A stretch of 64,000 nucleotides of DNA from Bacteroidota bacterium (lineage in GTDB: Bacteria > Bacteroidota > Bacteroidia > Bacteroidales > Paludibacteraceae), in NCBI GenBank assembly GCA_023391625.1, contig JAEWAN010000006.1, positions 124,001 through 188,000 of the forward strand. The letters run 5' to 3'. A program made the translations under genes and the position numbers. The notes beneath the pieces were generated by a model. It was not told the DNA's origin and ran no database searches. It saw nothing but the letters and a program-made list of their open reading frames with translations. Shown piece after piece: positions 1 through 9,175 of this stretch (the first letter of the stretch is position 1; every line of letters starts with the position of its first letter).

Positions 1-784
1 ATGCTTTGTCTACCTCTAAGGAACTGATTTCAACAGTTTCCTGCTGCACGGAAGTCAACTGAACATTATCAATACCGAACCACACATCATTTTTTCCTTT
101 TCCTTTTTTATCTTCTCCTTCATCTTGACAAAAGCCGTTCAGACCGAAAGCAATCACTATTTTTGTTGTACTTTCTTTAGTCTGAACATTCTTCTTAAAG
201 GCAGTCCAGTCAATTGTACGGGCATCAGGAATAATCTCTTCCAAAAGCAGATTATCCACACTTACTTCATTTTCATAAACACGGATAAATCGTGCAATAT
301 CTGGACCATACCAATCATTCCAATTTCTTCTTCTTTCAACAGTTTCACCGGAATAAATGCACGACAATTCATAAGTTTCCCCACCTGTAACCTCAATTGT
401 AGTCTGGACACCTCCATCTCCCCAGCCACCCCAGGCATAACGCTGGATTCGCAAATACTGGGTATTTCCTTCTGTAACTAAAGGACCGGAAGTTACATGA
501 TTCATAAACTGACCAAATATATTCCACTTTTCAAGTCCCAAATTATTAAAATCATTTTCCACTGCCTCTTCACGCGCATCCCAACCTAATATTTTAACAG
601 GGCACTGTGCTCCCTCAAACTCAAAGGTTGTATAACTTTTATCCTCAAAATCACCATTCACAATCAAATTATCCGCCGCCAGACTTCCTGCAGAAAAAGT
701 TAATGCAGCGACCAAAAATGCTGATGTCTTTAAACAAAAGCTATTTTTTAACGATTTAAAACAAGAGTAAAAATTTTGTTTCAT
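1..784 (-). CDS. Secreted carbohydrate-binding-like protein, 3' end outside window
   Basis: An open frame runs leftward from an ATG at 784 and leaves the window at base 1 still open (261 codons visible). It starts with a basic stretch and a hydrophobic segment ending near AGSLAAD, which looks like a signal peptide, so the protein is exported. The mature part begins NLIVNGDFE, a phrase typical of the first strand of jelly-roll carbohydrate-binding modules in Bacteroidetes proteins, and is rich in Trp and Tyr (for example WGGWGDGG around residue 120), as in sugar-binding jelly rolls. Residues about 180-245 hold a second beta-rich stretch ending WFGIDNVQL, again a typical end strand of such a module. 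What follows (a catalytic or sorting domain) is not visible, so the specific role is unknown. Start choice is supported by a promoter box about 35 bases upstream. Confidence 0.75.
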   Translation of the reverse strand, partial: MKQNFYSCFKSLKNSFCLKTSAFLVAALTFSAGSLAADNLIVNGDFEDKSYTTFEFEGAQCPVKILGWDAREEAVENDFNNLGLEKWNIFGQFMNHVTSGPLVTEGNTQYLRIQRYAWGGWGDGGVQTTIEVTGGETYELSCIYSGETVERRRNWNDWYGPDIARFIRVYENEVSVDNLLLEEIIPDARTIDWTAFKKNVQTKESTTKIVIAFGLNGFCQDEGEDKKGKGKNDVWFGIDNVQLTSVQQETVEISSLEVDKA

Positions 785-819
785 AATGATATATTTTATT
801 AGGTTAATAATATTTTTCT

Positions 820-827
820 CAAATATA
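820..827 (-). promoter_or_regulatory. Bacteroidetes -7 box for the secreted protein at the left edge
   Basis: Read on the minus strand this is TATATTTG, an exact match to TAnnTTTG, about 35 bases before the ATG at 784. No convincing -33 element is visible in the AT-rich sequence upstream. Confidence 0.45.
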
Positions 828-922
828 TAATTTTATTTTTTAAAATAATTACTAAAAAAAAGAAATAATTACTTTTTTGTTCCCTAACAATTATTTATTC
901 AACTACAATTATAAAAAAATCT

Positions 923-1693
923 TTACCCTCTCGTAAATACCAATTTATTTTGAGAAGACAAACCGCTGTTAAACCAATAGCCCTCTAAATCAAAACCTTT
1001 TAAATCTTCCACATTTTCTATCCTGTTTTTAATCACATAACGAGCCATTAATCCCCTTGCTTTTTTTGTATAAATAGTAATCGGTTTATATCCATCATCA
1101 CGGCCTTCCAGAAAATCAAAGTCAATCACCCTGACACCTAAGGATTTCAGCGTAACCGACTTAGAATATTCATTTGAAGCGAGGTTAAGCAGAGCTTCGG
1201 GTTCTCCGGACTTCTTAACTGCCTCCAATACCGTTACCGGAATATCTTCCTTCCAAAAAGAATACAAATCGTTCCCTCTCTGATTCTTTAATTTAGTATT
1301 CATTTCCAAACGATATGACTGAATAAGGTCCAAAGGACGTAAAACACCATACAAACCCGAAATAATCCGCAAATGATTCTGCGCATATTCCATATCTACT
1401 ACAGACAAGTTTTGGGCATTCAACCCATGAAATACTTCACCATTATATACTAAAAGGGCTTGCTTCGCATTTTCCAAGGTATGAAGCGGACTCCAGTTAT
1501 AATAACTATCCGCAGTATGACGGGCAATATCCCTGTTCACTTTTAACAAGTTTCTCAGGTCATCTGCAGAAAAGGATTTCAATATATTTGCCAAGTACTC
1601 TGCCTCTTTTACATATTGAGGCAAGGTATAGTCCTGTATTGTATCCTGAAACTGGAAATTCTGTATTTTAGCCGGAGATAAAATAATCAACAT
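923..1693 (-). CDS. yaaA: YaaA family peroxide-stress protein (DUF328)
   Basis: The 256-residue product matches the YaaA family over its whole usual length: the N-terminal MLIILSPAK, a central YNGEVFHGL block near residue 85, RIISGLYGVLRPLD near 110, LASNEYSKSV near 175 and the C-terminal ARGLMARY. In E. coli YaaA lowers intracellular free iron during hydrogen peroxide stress, and the fold binds DNA; that role is known from the family and is only inferred here. The start is placed at the ATG giving MLIILSPAK; two codons upstream lies a TTG that extends the frame but gives no family match. It is transcribed leftward, behind the terminator of pfp, so it is probably its own unit. Confidence 0.9.
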   Translation of the reverse strand: MLIILSPAKIQNFQFQDTIQDYTLPQYVKEAEYLANILKSFSADDLRNLLKVNRDIARHTADSYYNWSPLHTLENAKQALLVYNGEVFHGLNAQNLSVVDMEYAQNHLRIISGLYGVLRPLDLIQSYRLEMNTKLKNQRGNDLYSFWKEDIPVTVLEAVKKSGEPEALLNLASNEYSKSVTLKSLGVRVIDFDFLEGRDDGYKPITIYTKKARGLMARYVIKNRIENVEDLKGFDLEGYWFNSGLSSQNKLVFTRG

Positions 1694-1773
1694 AATCAAT
1701 AATCATTATATATAAAACTTACTATATAACAAGAATAGACAAAGATATGTTTTATGAGAAAAAACAAACAAAA

Positions 1774-1798
1774 AACGTCCGACTATTTGCCGGACGTT
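1774..1798 (-). terminator. Intrinsic terminator of pfp
   Basis: An 8-bp perfect stem (AACGTCCG with CGGACGTT) is followed on the minus strand by a T-rich run, 26 bases beyond the pfp stop codon. Confidence 0.8.
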
Positions 1799-1823
1799 TC
1801 CTATATTATTTTTAGTAAAACTA

Positions 1824-3479
1824 TTATTTACCCTGTTCCAGTAATAAAGTTTTGCTTGGTTGATCGCAAACTTCACTAGGACCGTAATATTGAATTGGAC
1901 CCGGATAAATGTAGCTGAATGTTTCGCCAGCCCATTCTTTACGGTATTTTTCAAAATATTTGAAAGGAGCTCCATCCAAACGAACCAAAGCTTTCTGAAT
2001 AACCGGTTTCATTTTACCATGACGGCGTTCCATATTCATCATCATAGTGATAGGCACACCACCGGCAATCCACTGATCAGCCGGAGCTGTCAGGTTACGT
2101 ACTGATGACATATATCCTGTTTTACCTTCAGCAATCAGAATAGAAGCAGTGTATCCTAAAGAATAAGTATAATCAGCGTCAAAATTAGATGGGATAGCAC
2201 AACGTCCTTCATATCCGAAGAAGTGATTGATAGCAGAGAATTTACCTTTATAGGTGCCTTCTGCCTTCAGTTGAGCCAAACGTTTTGCAACCATTTCAAT
2301 CAATAGTTTTTCTGTCTCAATCAATGACACCTGTACATTACCGTGCGGGTCACGATCTAATGTCAACTGACGTGCAATACCTTTAGGAAGATCACGATAT
2401 ACTTTGCTGCTATCTGGAGTCAACATACCTTTTACATACTGACGTTTTTCATCATCTGTCTGTAAAGCGTTGAAATCTTCGTTATCAGCAAGCAAGTCAT
2501 TTAATTCCGCAATCAGTTTTTTCATTGCAGGAATAAATTCGATCAATCCTTCCGGAATTAAAACCGTACCGAAATTTAAACCTGAGTTCGCACGGTTAAC
2601 GATTACTTCGACAATATTTTCAACAACATCATTCAAAGTAAGGTTTTTAGCTTCCACTTCTTCTGAAATAATACAGATGTTAGGTTGGCTCTGCAAAGCA
2701 CATTCCAATGCGATATGTGAAGCAGAACGTCCCATCAAACGGATAAAGTGCCAGTATTTTTTAGCAGAATTAGCATCACGCTGTATGTTACCGATTAATT
2801 CTGAATATACTTTACATGCTGTGTCGAAACCAAAAGAAGTTTCAATCATTTCATTCTTCAAGTCACCGTCAATCGTCTTAGGACAGCCGATCACCTGAAT
2901 ACCATAATTTTTATTCAGATAATATTCCGCCAATACACAAGCGTTTGTATTAGAGTCGTCACCACCAATTATAACAATAGCTTTAATACCTAATTCTTTA
3001 CAAATTTCAGCACCTTTTTCATATTGTTCTACTTCTTCCAGTTTAGTACGGCCTGAACCTATGATGTCGAAACCTCCTGTATTACGATATTCGTCAATGA
3101 TATCGCTTGTCAGTTCAATATATTTATGATCCACCAATCCGCTAGGACCTCCCAGGAAACCATATAATTTATTTTCTGGATTCAATGCTTTCAATCCATC
3201 ATACAAACCAGATATCACATTGTGCCCTCCCGGAGCCTGACCTCCTGATAAAATTACACCTGCATTTACTACAGGATATTTTTTTGCTTCTCCCGGTTCA
3301 AAAGTAATCAAAGGCATTCCGTATGTATTAGGGAACAACTTTTTAATATCTTCCTGGTCTGCTACAGACTGGGTTGCGTTACCTTCTTTCAATACTACAT
3401 TACCTTTTAATGCAACGGGCATCTTAGGCTGATAACTGCTTCGTGCAATTTGCAAAGGACTTTTAGTCATTAATTCCAT
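1824..3479 (-). CDS. pfp: Pyrophosphate-dependent 6-phosphofructokinase
   Basis: This 551-residue protein is a long-clade phosphofructokinase that uses pyrophosphate rather than ATP to phosphorylate fructose 6-phosphate, a reversible glycolytic step. The substrate motif PKTIDGDL (near residue 200) and MGRSASHIALE (near 250) are intact, and GGDDS (near 172) has Asp where ATP-dependent enzymes carry Gly, the usual marker of pyrophosphate use. The N-terminal glycine-rich LSGGQAPGGHNVI (near 78) and the C-terminal helical region match the roughly 550-residue plant-beta-subunit-like enzymes common in Bacteroidetes. The first ATG gives MELMTK; the fourth residue is also Met and may be the real start. 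It stands alone, with its own promoter box and terminator. Confidence 0.95.
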   Translation of the reverse strand: MELMTKSPLQIARSSYQPKMPVALKGNVVLKEGNATQSVADQEDIKKLFPNTYGMPLITFEPGEAKKYPVVNAGVILSGGQAPGGHNVISGLYDGLKALNPENKLYGFLGGPSGLVDHKYIELTSDIIDEYRNTGGFDIIGSGRTKLEEVEQYEKGAEICKELGIKAIVIIGGDDSNTNACVLAEYYLNKNYGIQVIGCPKTIDGDLKNEMIETSFGFDTACKVYSELIGNIQRDANSAKKYWHFIRLMGRSASHIALECALQSQPNICIISEEVEAKNLTLNDVVENIVEVIVNRANSGLNFGTVLIPEGLIEFIPAMKKLIAELNDLLADNEDFNALQTDDEKRQYVKGMLTPDSSKVYRDLPKGIARQLTLDRDPHGNVQVSLIETEKLLIEMVAKRLAQLKAEGTYKGKFSAINHFFGYEGRCAIPSNFDADYTYSLGYTASILIAEGKTGYMSSVRNLTAPADQWIAGGVPITMMMNMERRHGKMKPVIQKALVRLDGAPFKYFEKYRKEWAGETFSYIYPGPIQYYGPSEVCDQPSKTLLLEQGK

Positions 3480-3526
3480 ATCTTCTTAATTGTTTGATAA
3501 TTATGATACATTGTTTTTTGCGGTTA

Positions 3527-3534
3527 CAAAATTA
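3527..3534 (-). promoter_or_regulatory. -7 box of pfp
   Basis: TAATTTTG on the minus strand matches TAnnTTTG and lies 48 bases upstream of the pfp start; no clear -33 partner. Confidence 0.5.
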
Positions 3535-3713
3535 GTTTTTTTTTCGGGATAAGTAAAGAATATTAAATACTTATTGCAACATTTGGGAAACAGACACATA
3601 CAAAACGATTCCGGCCTCAGCTTCCTGACATTTATCCGCCCAAATAAAACCATAAAATTGCCTAAAAAACACATTACCCTCATTGATAAATATCTACAAG
3701 AAACATTATTAAC

Positions 3714-3721
3714 TATCTTTG
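3714..3721 (+). promoter_or_regulatory. -7 box of xerD
   Basis: TATCTTTG, the commonest form of the Bacteroidetes -7 element, lies 28 bases before the xerD ATG, which leaves a leader of about 20 bases. Confidence 0.55.
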
Positions 3722-3749
3722 CAGTGTTTTTCATTAATCTTCCGGATAT

Positions 3750-4649
3750 ATGCTTCCTGTTTTAGATGATTACCATTTATACCTGACGTTAGAGAAATCA
3801 CTTTCACCCAACACCGTTGAGGCTTACGAACGTGACTTAACAAAACTCTGCGAATACCTATCCGAAGCGCATATCCAACCGGAAGAAGCCACGACACAGC
3901 ATTTACGAGACTACATTATTGAGATCAGTTCCTTAGGGATCCATCCCCGTTCACAAGCCCGTATATTATCAAGTGTCAAAGCATTTTACCGTTTTCTCAT
4001 TTATAGAAACGTTATAGATAATGATCCGACAGAATTACTGGAAACGCCCAAAATAGGGCTGCACTTACCGGAAGTTTTATCTGTTGACGAGATAGACCGC
4101 ATTATAGCGGCCATTGACCTATCAAAACCGGAAGGACAACGGAATAAAGCCATGCTGGAGGTTTTATATGGTTCCGGATTACGGGTATCTGAATTAACCG
4201 GACTGCAATTATCCAACATCTACATGGAAGAAGGCTATATGCTGGTAGAAGGGAAAGGCAGCAAGCAAAGACTGGTTCCGCTGTCTCCTCAGTCTATCAA
4301 GCAAATAGAATTGTGGAAGATAGACCGCAACCACATGGACATAAAAAAAGGAAACGAAGATATATTATTTCTGAACCGTAGGGGTTCCAAGCTTACGCGG
4401 GCCATGATTTTTACTATAGTAAAAGACCTGACCGCTCTTGCCGGTATTCAAAAAAACGTAAGTCCGCACACGTTCCGTCATTCTTTTGCCACCCATCTAT
4501 TAGAGAATGGGGCTAATTTACGTGTAATACAACAGTTACTGGGACATGAATCTATCACCACGACCGAACTATATACGCATATTGATGTTAATTATCTGAG
4601 AAAAACCATTCTTGAATACCATCCAATGAACAATAAACATAAGGGATAA
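3750..4649 (+). CDS. xerD: Tyrosine recombinase XerD
   Basis: The 299-residue protein has the layout of XerD: an N-terminal SAM-like core-binding domain (residues 1-90) and a C-terminal catalytic domain. All catalytic residues are visible: Arg145 in GSGLRVSEL, Lys169 in the GKGSKQR loop, His240 and Arg243 in PHTFRHS, His266 in LLGHESI and the nucleophile Tyr275 in ELYTHID. With XerC it would resolve chromosome dimers at dif near the division septum. Length is normal and there is no sign of linkage to an integrative element, so a housekeeping role is preferred over a transposon integrase. The downstream DUF5686 gene begins 34 bases after the stop and may be co-transcribed. Confidence 0.9.
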   Translation: MLPVLDDYHLYLTLEKSLSPNTVEAYERDLTKLCEYLSEAHIQPEEATTQHLRDYIIEISSLGIHPRSQARILSSVKAFYRFLIYRNVIDNDPTELLETPKIGLHLPEVLSVDEIDRIIAAIDLSKPEGQRNKAMLEVLYGSGLRVSELTGLQLSNIYMEEGYMLVEGKGSKQRLVPLSPQSIKQIELWKIDRNHMDIKKGNEDILFLNRRGSKLTRAMIFTIVKDLTALAGIQKNVSPHTFRHSFATHLLENGANLRVIQQLLGHESITTTELYTHIDVNYLRKTILEYHPMNNKHKG

Positions 4650-4683
4650 AACTTTTTTTAAGCCAACCACTGAGTACTTATAA

Positions 4684-7134
4684 ATGACGAATAAAAACAG
4701 ACACTATACATATCTCTGTAAAATAAGCCACAATATTCTGAAGAAAAAATTCTTCTTCCTCTTCTTATGGCTTATTCCAGTTTCATTGTACGCTCAGGTG
4801 GAAACTGTTATTGTAGGACAAGTCTTTGATAAATACGATAAAAGTACGATTCCCTCCGTGAATGTATATTTCAAAAACAGCCAGACGGGAACTACTACCA
4901 ACGAAGAAGGTTACTTTATTCTACGTACCTATGAACGTGACAAAGTTCTGGTGTTTTCAAGTGTCGGTTATAAGACCAAAGAATTAAAAATAAAACCCGG
5001 AGATATAAAATACCTCGATATAGAGTTGGAAGAAAGTAATACATGGCTTGAAGACGTATTCATTCTACCGGGAGTCAATCCCGCATTGGAATGGATGAAA
5101 AAAATCAGGTTAATGCGGAAAGAAAATAATGTTGCAATCCATCCCGGCTATCAAGCCGAAATAACCGAACAGGATTTGATTTTACTCAGCAAAGCGACTG
5201 AACCGGACAAGAACAAACGTTTACTCAACCAACTCCGCGAGGGCTCATTATCCGAAAATGACTCCACCCTTCTATTACCGCTATACATGGCAGAAAGCAA
5301 ACTGCACGTCACCCCTAAATCCAAAGAAGAAATATCTAAAAACACCTTTACATCTCCCGAGGTAACAAACAGATTAGTCATTCAACTACTAAACGGACTG
5401 AATGACAACATGAATTTTTACAATAATTCCGTTGCTATATTCGGAAAAAGCATAGTCAGCCCATTAGCCTCAATCGGGAATTCTTATTATAACTATTACC
5501 TGACAGACAGTATCTCCACCGGAGAACAGAAAGAATATGAAATAACATACGTAAGTAAAAATCCCAAAAATCTGGCTTTTAACGGGAAATTCCGTTTCGA
5601 CTCCACTTCCCTGGCAATCACCCATATGGAGGCAACCTTACCCAACCATGCAAATATAAACTACATCCATAACCTGAATATCAAACAAACGTTTAAACCT
5701 GCTCCTGACAATATGTGGTTTCCACAAACTGAGGAGGTTAATCTGGATATGACTTACAACCTGGTTCCGGACAGTTTAAACCGTAGTTCCGAAATATTCA
5801 TAAAAAAAAGCAGTGAGTTTAATGCCTCTGACACCCTGTTTTCAGCTCAGAACTTTGCTCAAAGCAATTACAGCACCATCACCCTGGAAGAAAAACTAAA
5901 TGTTTTAGATAACACGCCATTGATGAAAACGGCCAAATGGATAGCCGACGCTGCTCTGACAAGTTATGCCAGAGCAGGATTTATTGATTTCGGGCGGTTA
6001 CAGCAAACAATACGGCTCACTAATCTGGAGGGAGTTCGTCTTAACCTCCCGCTAAGAACCAACGAACGGCTTTGGAAAAACATCAGCATAGGAGGATATG
6101 TAGGCTACGGATTCCGTAACAAGGAAGTCAAATATTCTGCTTTCGGTCAGTTCCGCCTGCCCACAGAGAAAAGACATATCTTCGGCCTCAGCTATACCGA
6201 TGACTATCGTCGTGTAGATTATGACTACAATAACCTGATAGTACGTGAAAGTCCCTGGAATATTACTGACGACGACATAGTCAATACTCTATTTTCACTT
6301 ACCTCCGGCCCCAAAATAAGTCCTCGGAGGGAATGGACTTTTTCATACCTCAATGACTGGAACCGGAATATAGAATCAATGACTTACTTACGTGCCAACA
6401 GACTGTACGGAAATAATGCCATGCCTATGGCACAAAACGATCAACCCCTGAAATTTTTCACACAATACGCCCTCGCTACATCCACTCGCTTCTCCTTTGA
6501 CGAAGTGAAATACGAAGACCATTTGCAACGGATATATGTAGGGAATCGAAAACCGGTAATTTATGCCACACTTGAAGCAGGACATTATGAAACAGGAGAC
6601 AAAAACGGTTTTTACGGAAAAATTTCAGGAGCCGTAAAACAAAATGTCAGACTGGATATCGGTGAATGGAATTATCTGGTTGATGCCGGGTTTATTATCG
6701 GTAAAGTTCCGTATCCGCTTCTTGAAATTCCTCCTGGAAACGAACCCGGCGGGATTGCATTTTCACAGTTTAACAAGATGAAATACATGGAATTTGCATC
6801 AGACAAATACATCAATATATACAATGAGTTTGTATTCAATGGAATTTTATTCAACCACATTCCTTTAATCAAACGCCTGAATTTAAGGGAAATGATAGCA
6901 GTAAGGGCTTCATTCGGTTCTCTATCCGACAGACACCGTGAAGTTCTTGACTATCCAGACCCAGCCCAATATCCCCTATATCTGAGACAAATGAAATATC
7001 CTTATGTGGAAGCCAGTATCGGTATAACCAACATCCTCCGCATAATTACAGTGCAACTGAACTGGCGTTTCACAAACCTTTCAGAAGGACAACAGCCCTG
7101 GGGCATTAGCGCAGGATTACGTTTCGGATTTTAA
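4684..7134 (+). CDS. DUF5686 outer-membrane protein with carboxypeptidase-like regulatory domain
   Basis: The 816-residue product begins with a long basic N-terminus and a hydrophobic signal segment ending SLYAQ. Residues about 42-115 form a carboxypeptidase regulatory-like beta-sandwich (VDKxxxSTIPSVNVYFKNSQTGTTT-like, with GYFILRTYE and VLVFSSVGYKTKE), as in TonB-linked Bacteroidetes outer-membrane proteins. The rest matches the DUF5686 family, with many alternating hydrophobic strands and a C-terminus ending SAGLRFGF, a Phe-terminal barrel signature recognised by the Bam machinery. No plug domain or TonB box is seen, so it is not a classical TonB-dependent receptor. Function is unknown; proteins of this family are thought to sit in the outer membrane. 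Confidence 0.8.
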   Translation: MTNKNRHYTYLCKISHNILKKKFFFLFLWLIPVSLYAQVETVIVGQVFDKYDKSTIPSVNVYFKNSQTGTTTNEEGYFILRTYERDKVLVFSSVGYKTKELKIKPGDIKYLDIELEESNTWLEDVFILPGVNPALEWMKKIRLMRKENNVAIHPGYQAEITEQDLILLSKATEPDKNKRLLNQLREGSLSENDSTLLLPLYMAESKLHVTPKSKEEISKNTFTSPEVTNRLVIQLLNGLNDNMNFYNNSVAIFGKSIVSPLASIGNSYYNYYLTDSISTGEQKEYEITYVSKNPKNLAFNGKFRFDSTSLAITHMEATLPNHANINYIHNLNIKQTFKPAPDNMWFPQTEEVNLDMTYNLVPDSLNRSSEIFIKKSSEFNASDTLFSAQNFAQSNYSTITLEEKLNVLDNTPLMKTAKWIADAALTSYARAGFIDFGRLQQTIRLTNLEGVRLNLPLRTNERLWKNISIGGYVGYGFRNKEVKYSAFGQFRLPTEKRHIFGLSYTDDYRRVDYDYNNLIVRESPWNITDDDIVNTLFSLTSGPKISPRREWTFSYLNDWNRNIESMTYLRANRLYGNNAMPMAQNDQPLKFFTQYALATSTRFSFDEVKYEDHLQRIYVGNRKPVIYATLEAGHYETGDKNGFYGKISGAVKQNVRLDIGEWNYLVDAGFIIGKVPYPLLEIPPGNEPGGIAFSQFNKMKYMEFASDKYINIYNEFVFNGILFNHIPLIKRLNLREMIAVRASFGSLSDRHREVLDYPDPAQYPLYLRQMKYPYVEASIGITNILRIITVQLNWRFTNLSEGQQPWGISAGLRFGF

Positions 7135-7152
7135 TTTTCCAGCAGGTTTACG

Positions 7153-7160
7153 TACCTTTG
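7153..7160 (+). promoter_or_regulatory. -7 box of the btuCD-like operon
   Basis: TACCTTTG matches TAnnTTTG 21 bases before the ATG at 7182. It overlaps the upstream TTG that would otherwise extend the permease frame, which argues for the ATG as start. Confidence 0.55.
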
Positions 7161-7181
7161 TTTTCAGACATAATCCGAACA

Positions 7182-8180
7182 ATGAGGTATAAGCAAACTA
7201 TATTATTTATTGCATTATCCATACTGACTTTCGTCTTTTTTATTGCTGATATGACAATCGGGAATGTACACATTCCCTTACGGGATATTATCAACACTTT
7301 CACAGGAGACCACTCTTCATTTATTACATCCGAAATACTGCTTAACTTCCGTCTGCCTAAGGCAATTACCGCAGTACTGACTGGAGCAGCCCTGGCTGTT
7401 TCCGGATTAATGATGCAGACGCTTTTCCGAAATCCTTTGGCCGACCCCTATATATTGGGAGTGAGTTCCGGAGCCAGCCTGGGAGTTGCTTTAACAATTA
7501 TGACCTCCTCTTTTCTGCCCCTCGTATCCACGACCAACGGATGGACATTGATCCTATCCGCCACCGTAGGGGCAACCCTTGTCCTAATGTTGGTCATAGG
7601 CGTTTCATTTAAAGTACGGAATGCCGTTTCGCTATTAATTGTAGGTATAATGTTCGGAATGATAGCCTCTTCATTGGTGAATGTACTACAAAACTTCAGC
7701 AACCCCGATTCCATAAAACTTTTTGTCATGTGGACATTCGGCAGTCTCAGCGCCGTAACCTGGGAATACATGAAAGTATTGTTTCCGGTTGTATTCATAG
7801 GCATAACCATTGCCTTCGCCATTCACAAAAGGCTGGACGGACTGTTGTTAGGCGAGAACTATGCACGCTCCCTGGGCATTCCTATTACTGCAACCCGTGT
7901 ACTGATTGTTATTGCCACAGGATTGCTTGCCGGAGGAGTCACCGCATTCGTAGGACCTATAGCATTTGTGGGAATCGCCATTCCTCATATTGCAAGAGGA
8001 ATCTTTAAAACTGCCAGTCACGGCACATTACTGCCTGCCTGTATTTTGTCCGGAGCTTCCCTGCTGCTGGCATGTGATTTGGTTTCACAAATACCCGCTC
8101 ATTCTCTGCCCATCAATACGGTCAGCGCCCTGTTTGGAGCACCCATTATTATATGGATCATTTTAAAACGGAAATCATGA
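7182..8180 (+). CDS. FecCD/BtuC-family ABC importer permease
   Basis: This 332-residue inner-membrane protein has the long hydrophobic helices and conserved phrases of the FecCD family: NFRLPKAITAVLTGAALAVSGLMMQTLFRNPLADPYILGVSSGAS (residues about 55-100) and FVGPIAFVGIAIPHIAR near 250, the coupling-helix region that contacts the ATPase. Such permeases move cobalamin, heme or iron-siderophores from the periplasm. Start is at the ATG; an upstream in-frame TTG lies on the promoter box. The stop overlaps the next ATG by four bases, so the two are translationally coupled. No periplasmic binding-protein gene or TonB receptor is adjacent, so the substrate cannot be named. Confidence 0.9.
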   Translation: MRYKQTILFIALSILTFVFFIADMTIGNVHIPLRDIINTFTGDHSSFITSEILLNFRLPKAITAVLTGAALAVSGLMMQTLFRNPLADPYILGVSSGASLGVALTIMTSSFLPLVSTTNGWTLILSATVGATLVLMLVIGVSFKVRNAVSLLIVGIMFGMIASSLVNVLQNFSNPDSIKLFVMWTFGSLSAVTWEYMKVLFPVVFIGITIAFAIHKRLDGLLLGENYARSLGIPITATRVLIVIATGLLAGGVTAFVGPIAFVGIAIPHIARGIFKTASHGTLLPACILSGASLLLACDLVSQIPAHSLPINTVSALFGAPIIIWIILKRKS

Positions 8181-9175
8181 GTAACCTGTTGTCAGCCCAT
8201 AACCTGTCCATAGGCTATCCCAAAAAGAACGGGAGTTACATGGTCCAGTCTGAGCTAAACCTTGAACTAAGGGCTAAAGAGCTAGTATGCCTGATAGGAC
8301 CAAACGGCAGTGGAAAATCTACGTTGATGAGAACTCTTTCCGGCCTACAAAAACCTCTATCCGGGCACGTACATATTGCAGGTAAAAATATAAACAATCT
8401 TTCCGCCCAGAAAAAAGCTTTACTTATCTCAATGGTTCTAACAGACAGAGTGGAGGTAGAAAACGCTACTGTATATGACATCGTGTCCCTAGGACGTCAT
8501 CCCTACACTCACTGGTGGGGAGGTTCGTCCAAGACAGACAAGGCAATCATTGAAAACGCCATCGCTATGGTACGGTTGGAAGACAAAGCTGAAAGTTTCT
8601 TGAATGAACTGTCCGATGGCGAACGCCAACGGGCTATGATAGCCAAGGCATTGGCACAAGATACACCCATTATATTATTAGACGAACCTACGGCACATCT
8701 GGATTTACCCAACCGGGTGGAAATCATGCTGCTGTTACACCGCCTGGCACAACAAACATCCAAAGGAATACTTATATCCACACATGAGCTGGATCTGGCC
8801 CTGCAGGCCGGAGACGAAATCTGGTTGATGAACAAACAAAACGGAGTGGAATGCGGAGTTCCTGAAGACCTGATTTTCAACGGAATTTTTAAACAGGCTT
8901 TTCAAAGTGAAAACTATTTTTTCAATGAATCAAACGGGAATTTCTCAATGAATTACCCCATGCAAAAGAGAGTAGCCGTTTCCGGAGAAAAAACACGGAT
9001 GTACTGGACACTGCGCGCCTTAGCCAGGATAGGCTGCGAAGTCGTAGAGAACGCCCCCATTCATATATTCATCAAAGAGGATGCCTGGGAAATACAAGAC
9101 CAGAAACATAAAACGACTACCGTCCACACCATGAAAGCTCTCCTGGATATACTTAAAAAAGACAACCTGTTTTAA
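8177..9175 (+). CDS. ABC importer ATPase (FecE/BtuD type) with C-terminal extension
   Basis: The 332-residue ATPase pairs with the permease just upstream, whose stop codon overlaps its ATG (ATGA). Walker A is GPNGSGKST at 41-49, the Q-loop region follows in ISMVLTDR, the signature is LSDGE at 145-149 (Asp instead of the second Gly), and Walker B IILLDE at 165-170 is followed by the His switch STHELD near 207. Normal members are about 255 residues; here roughly 75-80 extra residues follow position 250 (beginning near NYPMQKRVAVSGEK), a small alpha/beta region of unknown purpose that could be regulatory. A start 24 bases upstream is possible but would add a non-conserved tail. The gene ends four bases inside the convergent TPR gene. 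Confidence 0.9.
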   Translation: MSNLLSAHNLSIGYPKKNGSYMVQSELNLELRAKELVCLIGPNGSGKSTLMRTLSGLQKPLSGHVHIAGKNINNLSAQKKALLISMVLTDRVEVENATVYDIVSLGRHPYTHWWGGSSKTDKAIIENAIAMVRLEDKAESFLNELSDGERQRAMIAKALAQDTPIILLDEPTAHLDLPNRVEIMLLLHRLAQQTSKGILISTHELDLALQAGDEIWLMNKQNGVECGVPEDLIFNGIFKQAFQSENYFFNESNGNFSMNYPMQKRVAVSGEKTRMYWTLRALARIGCEVVENAPIHIFIKEDAWEIQDQKHKTTTVHTMKALLDILKKDNLF

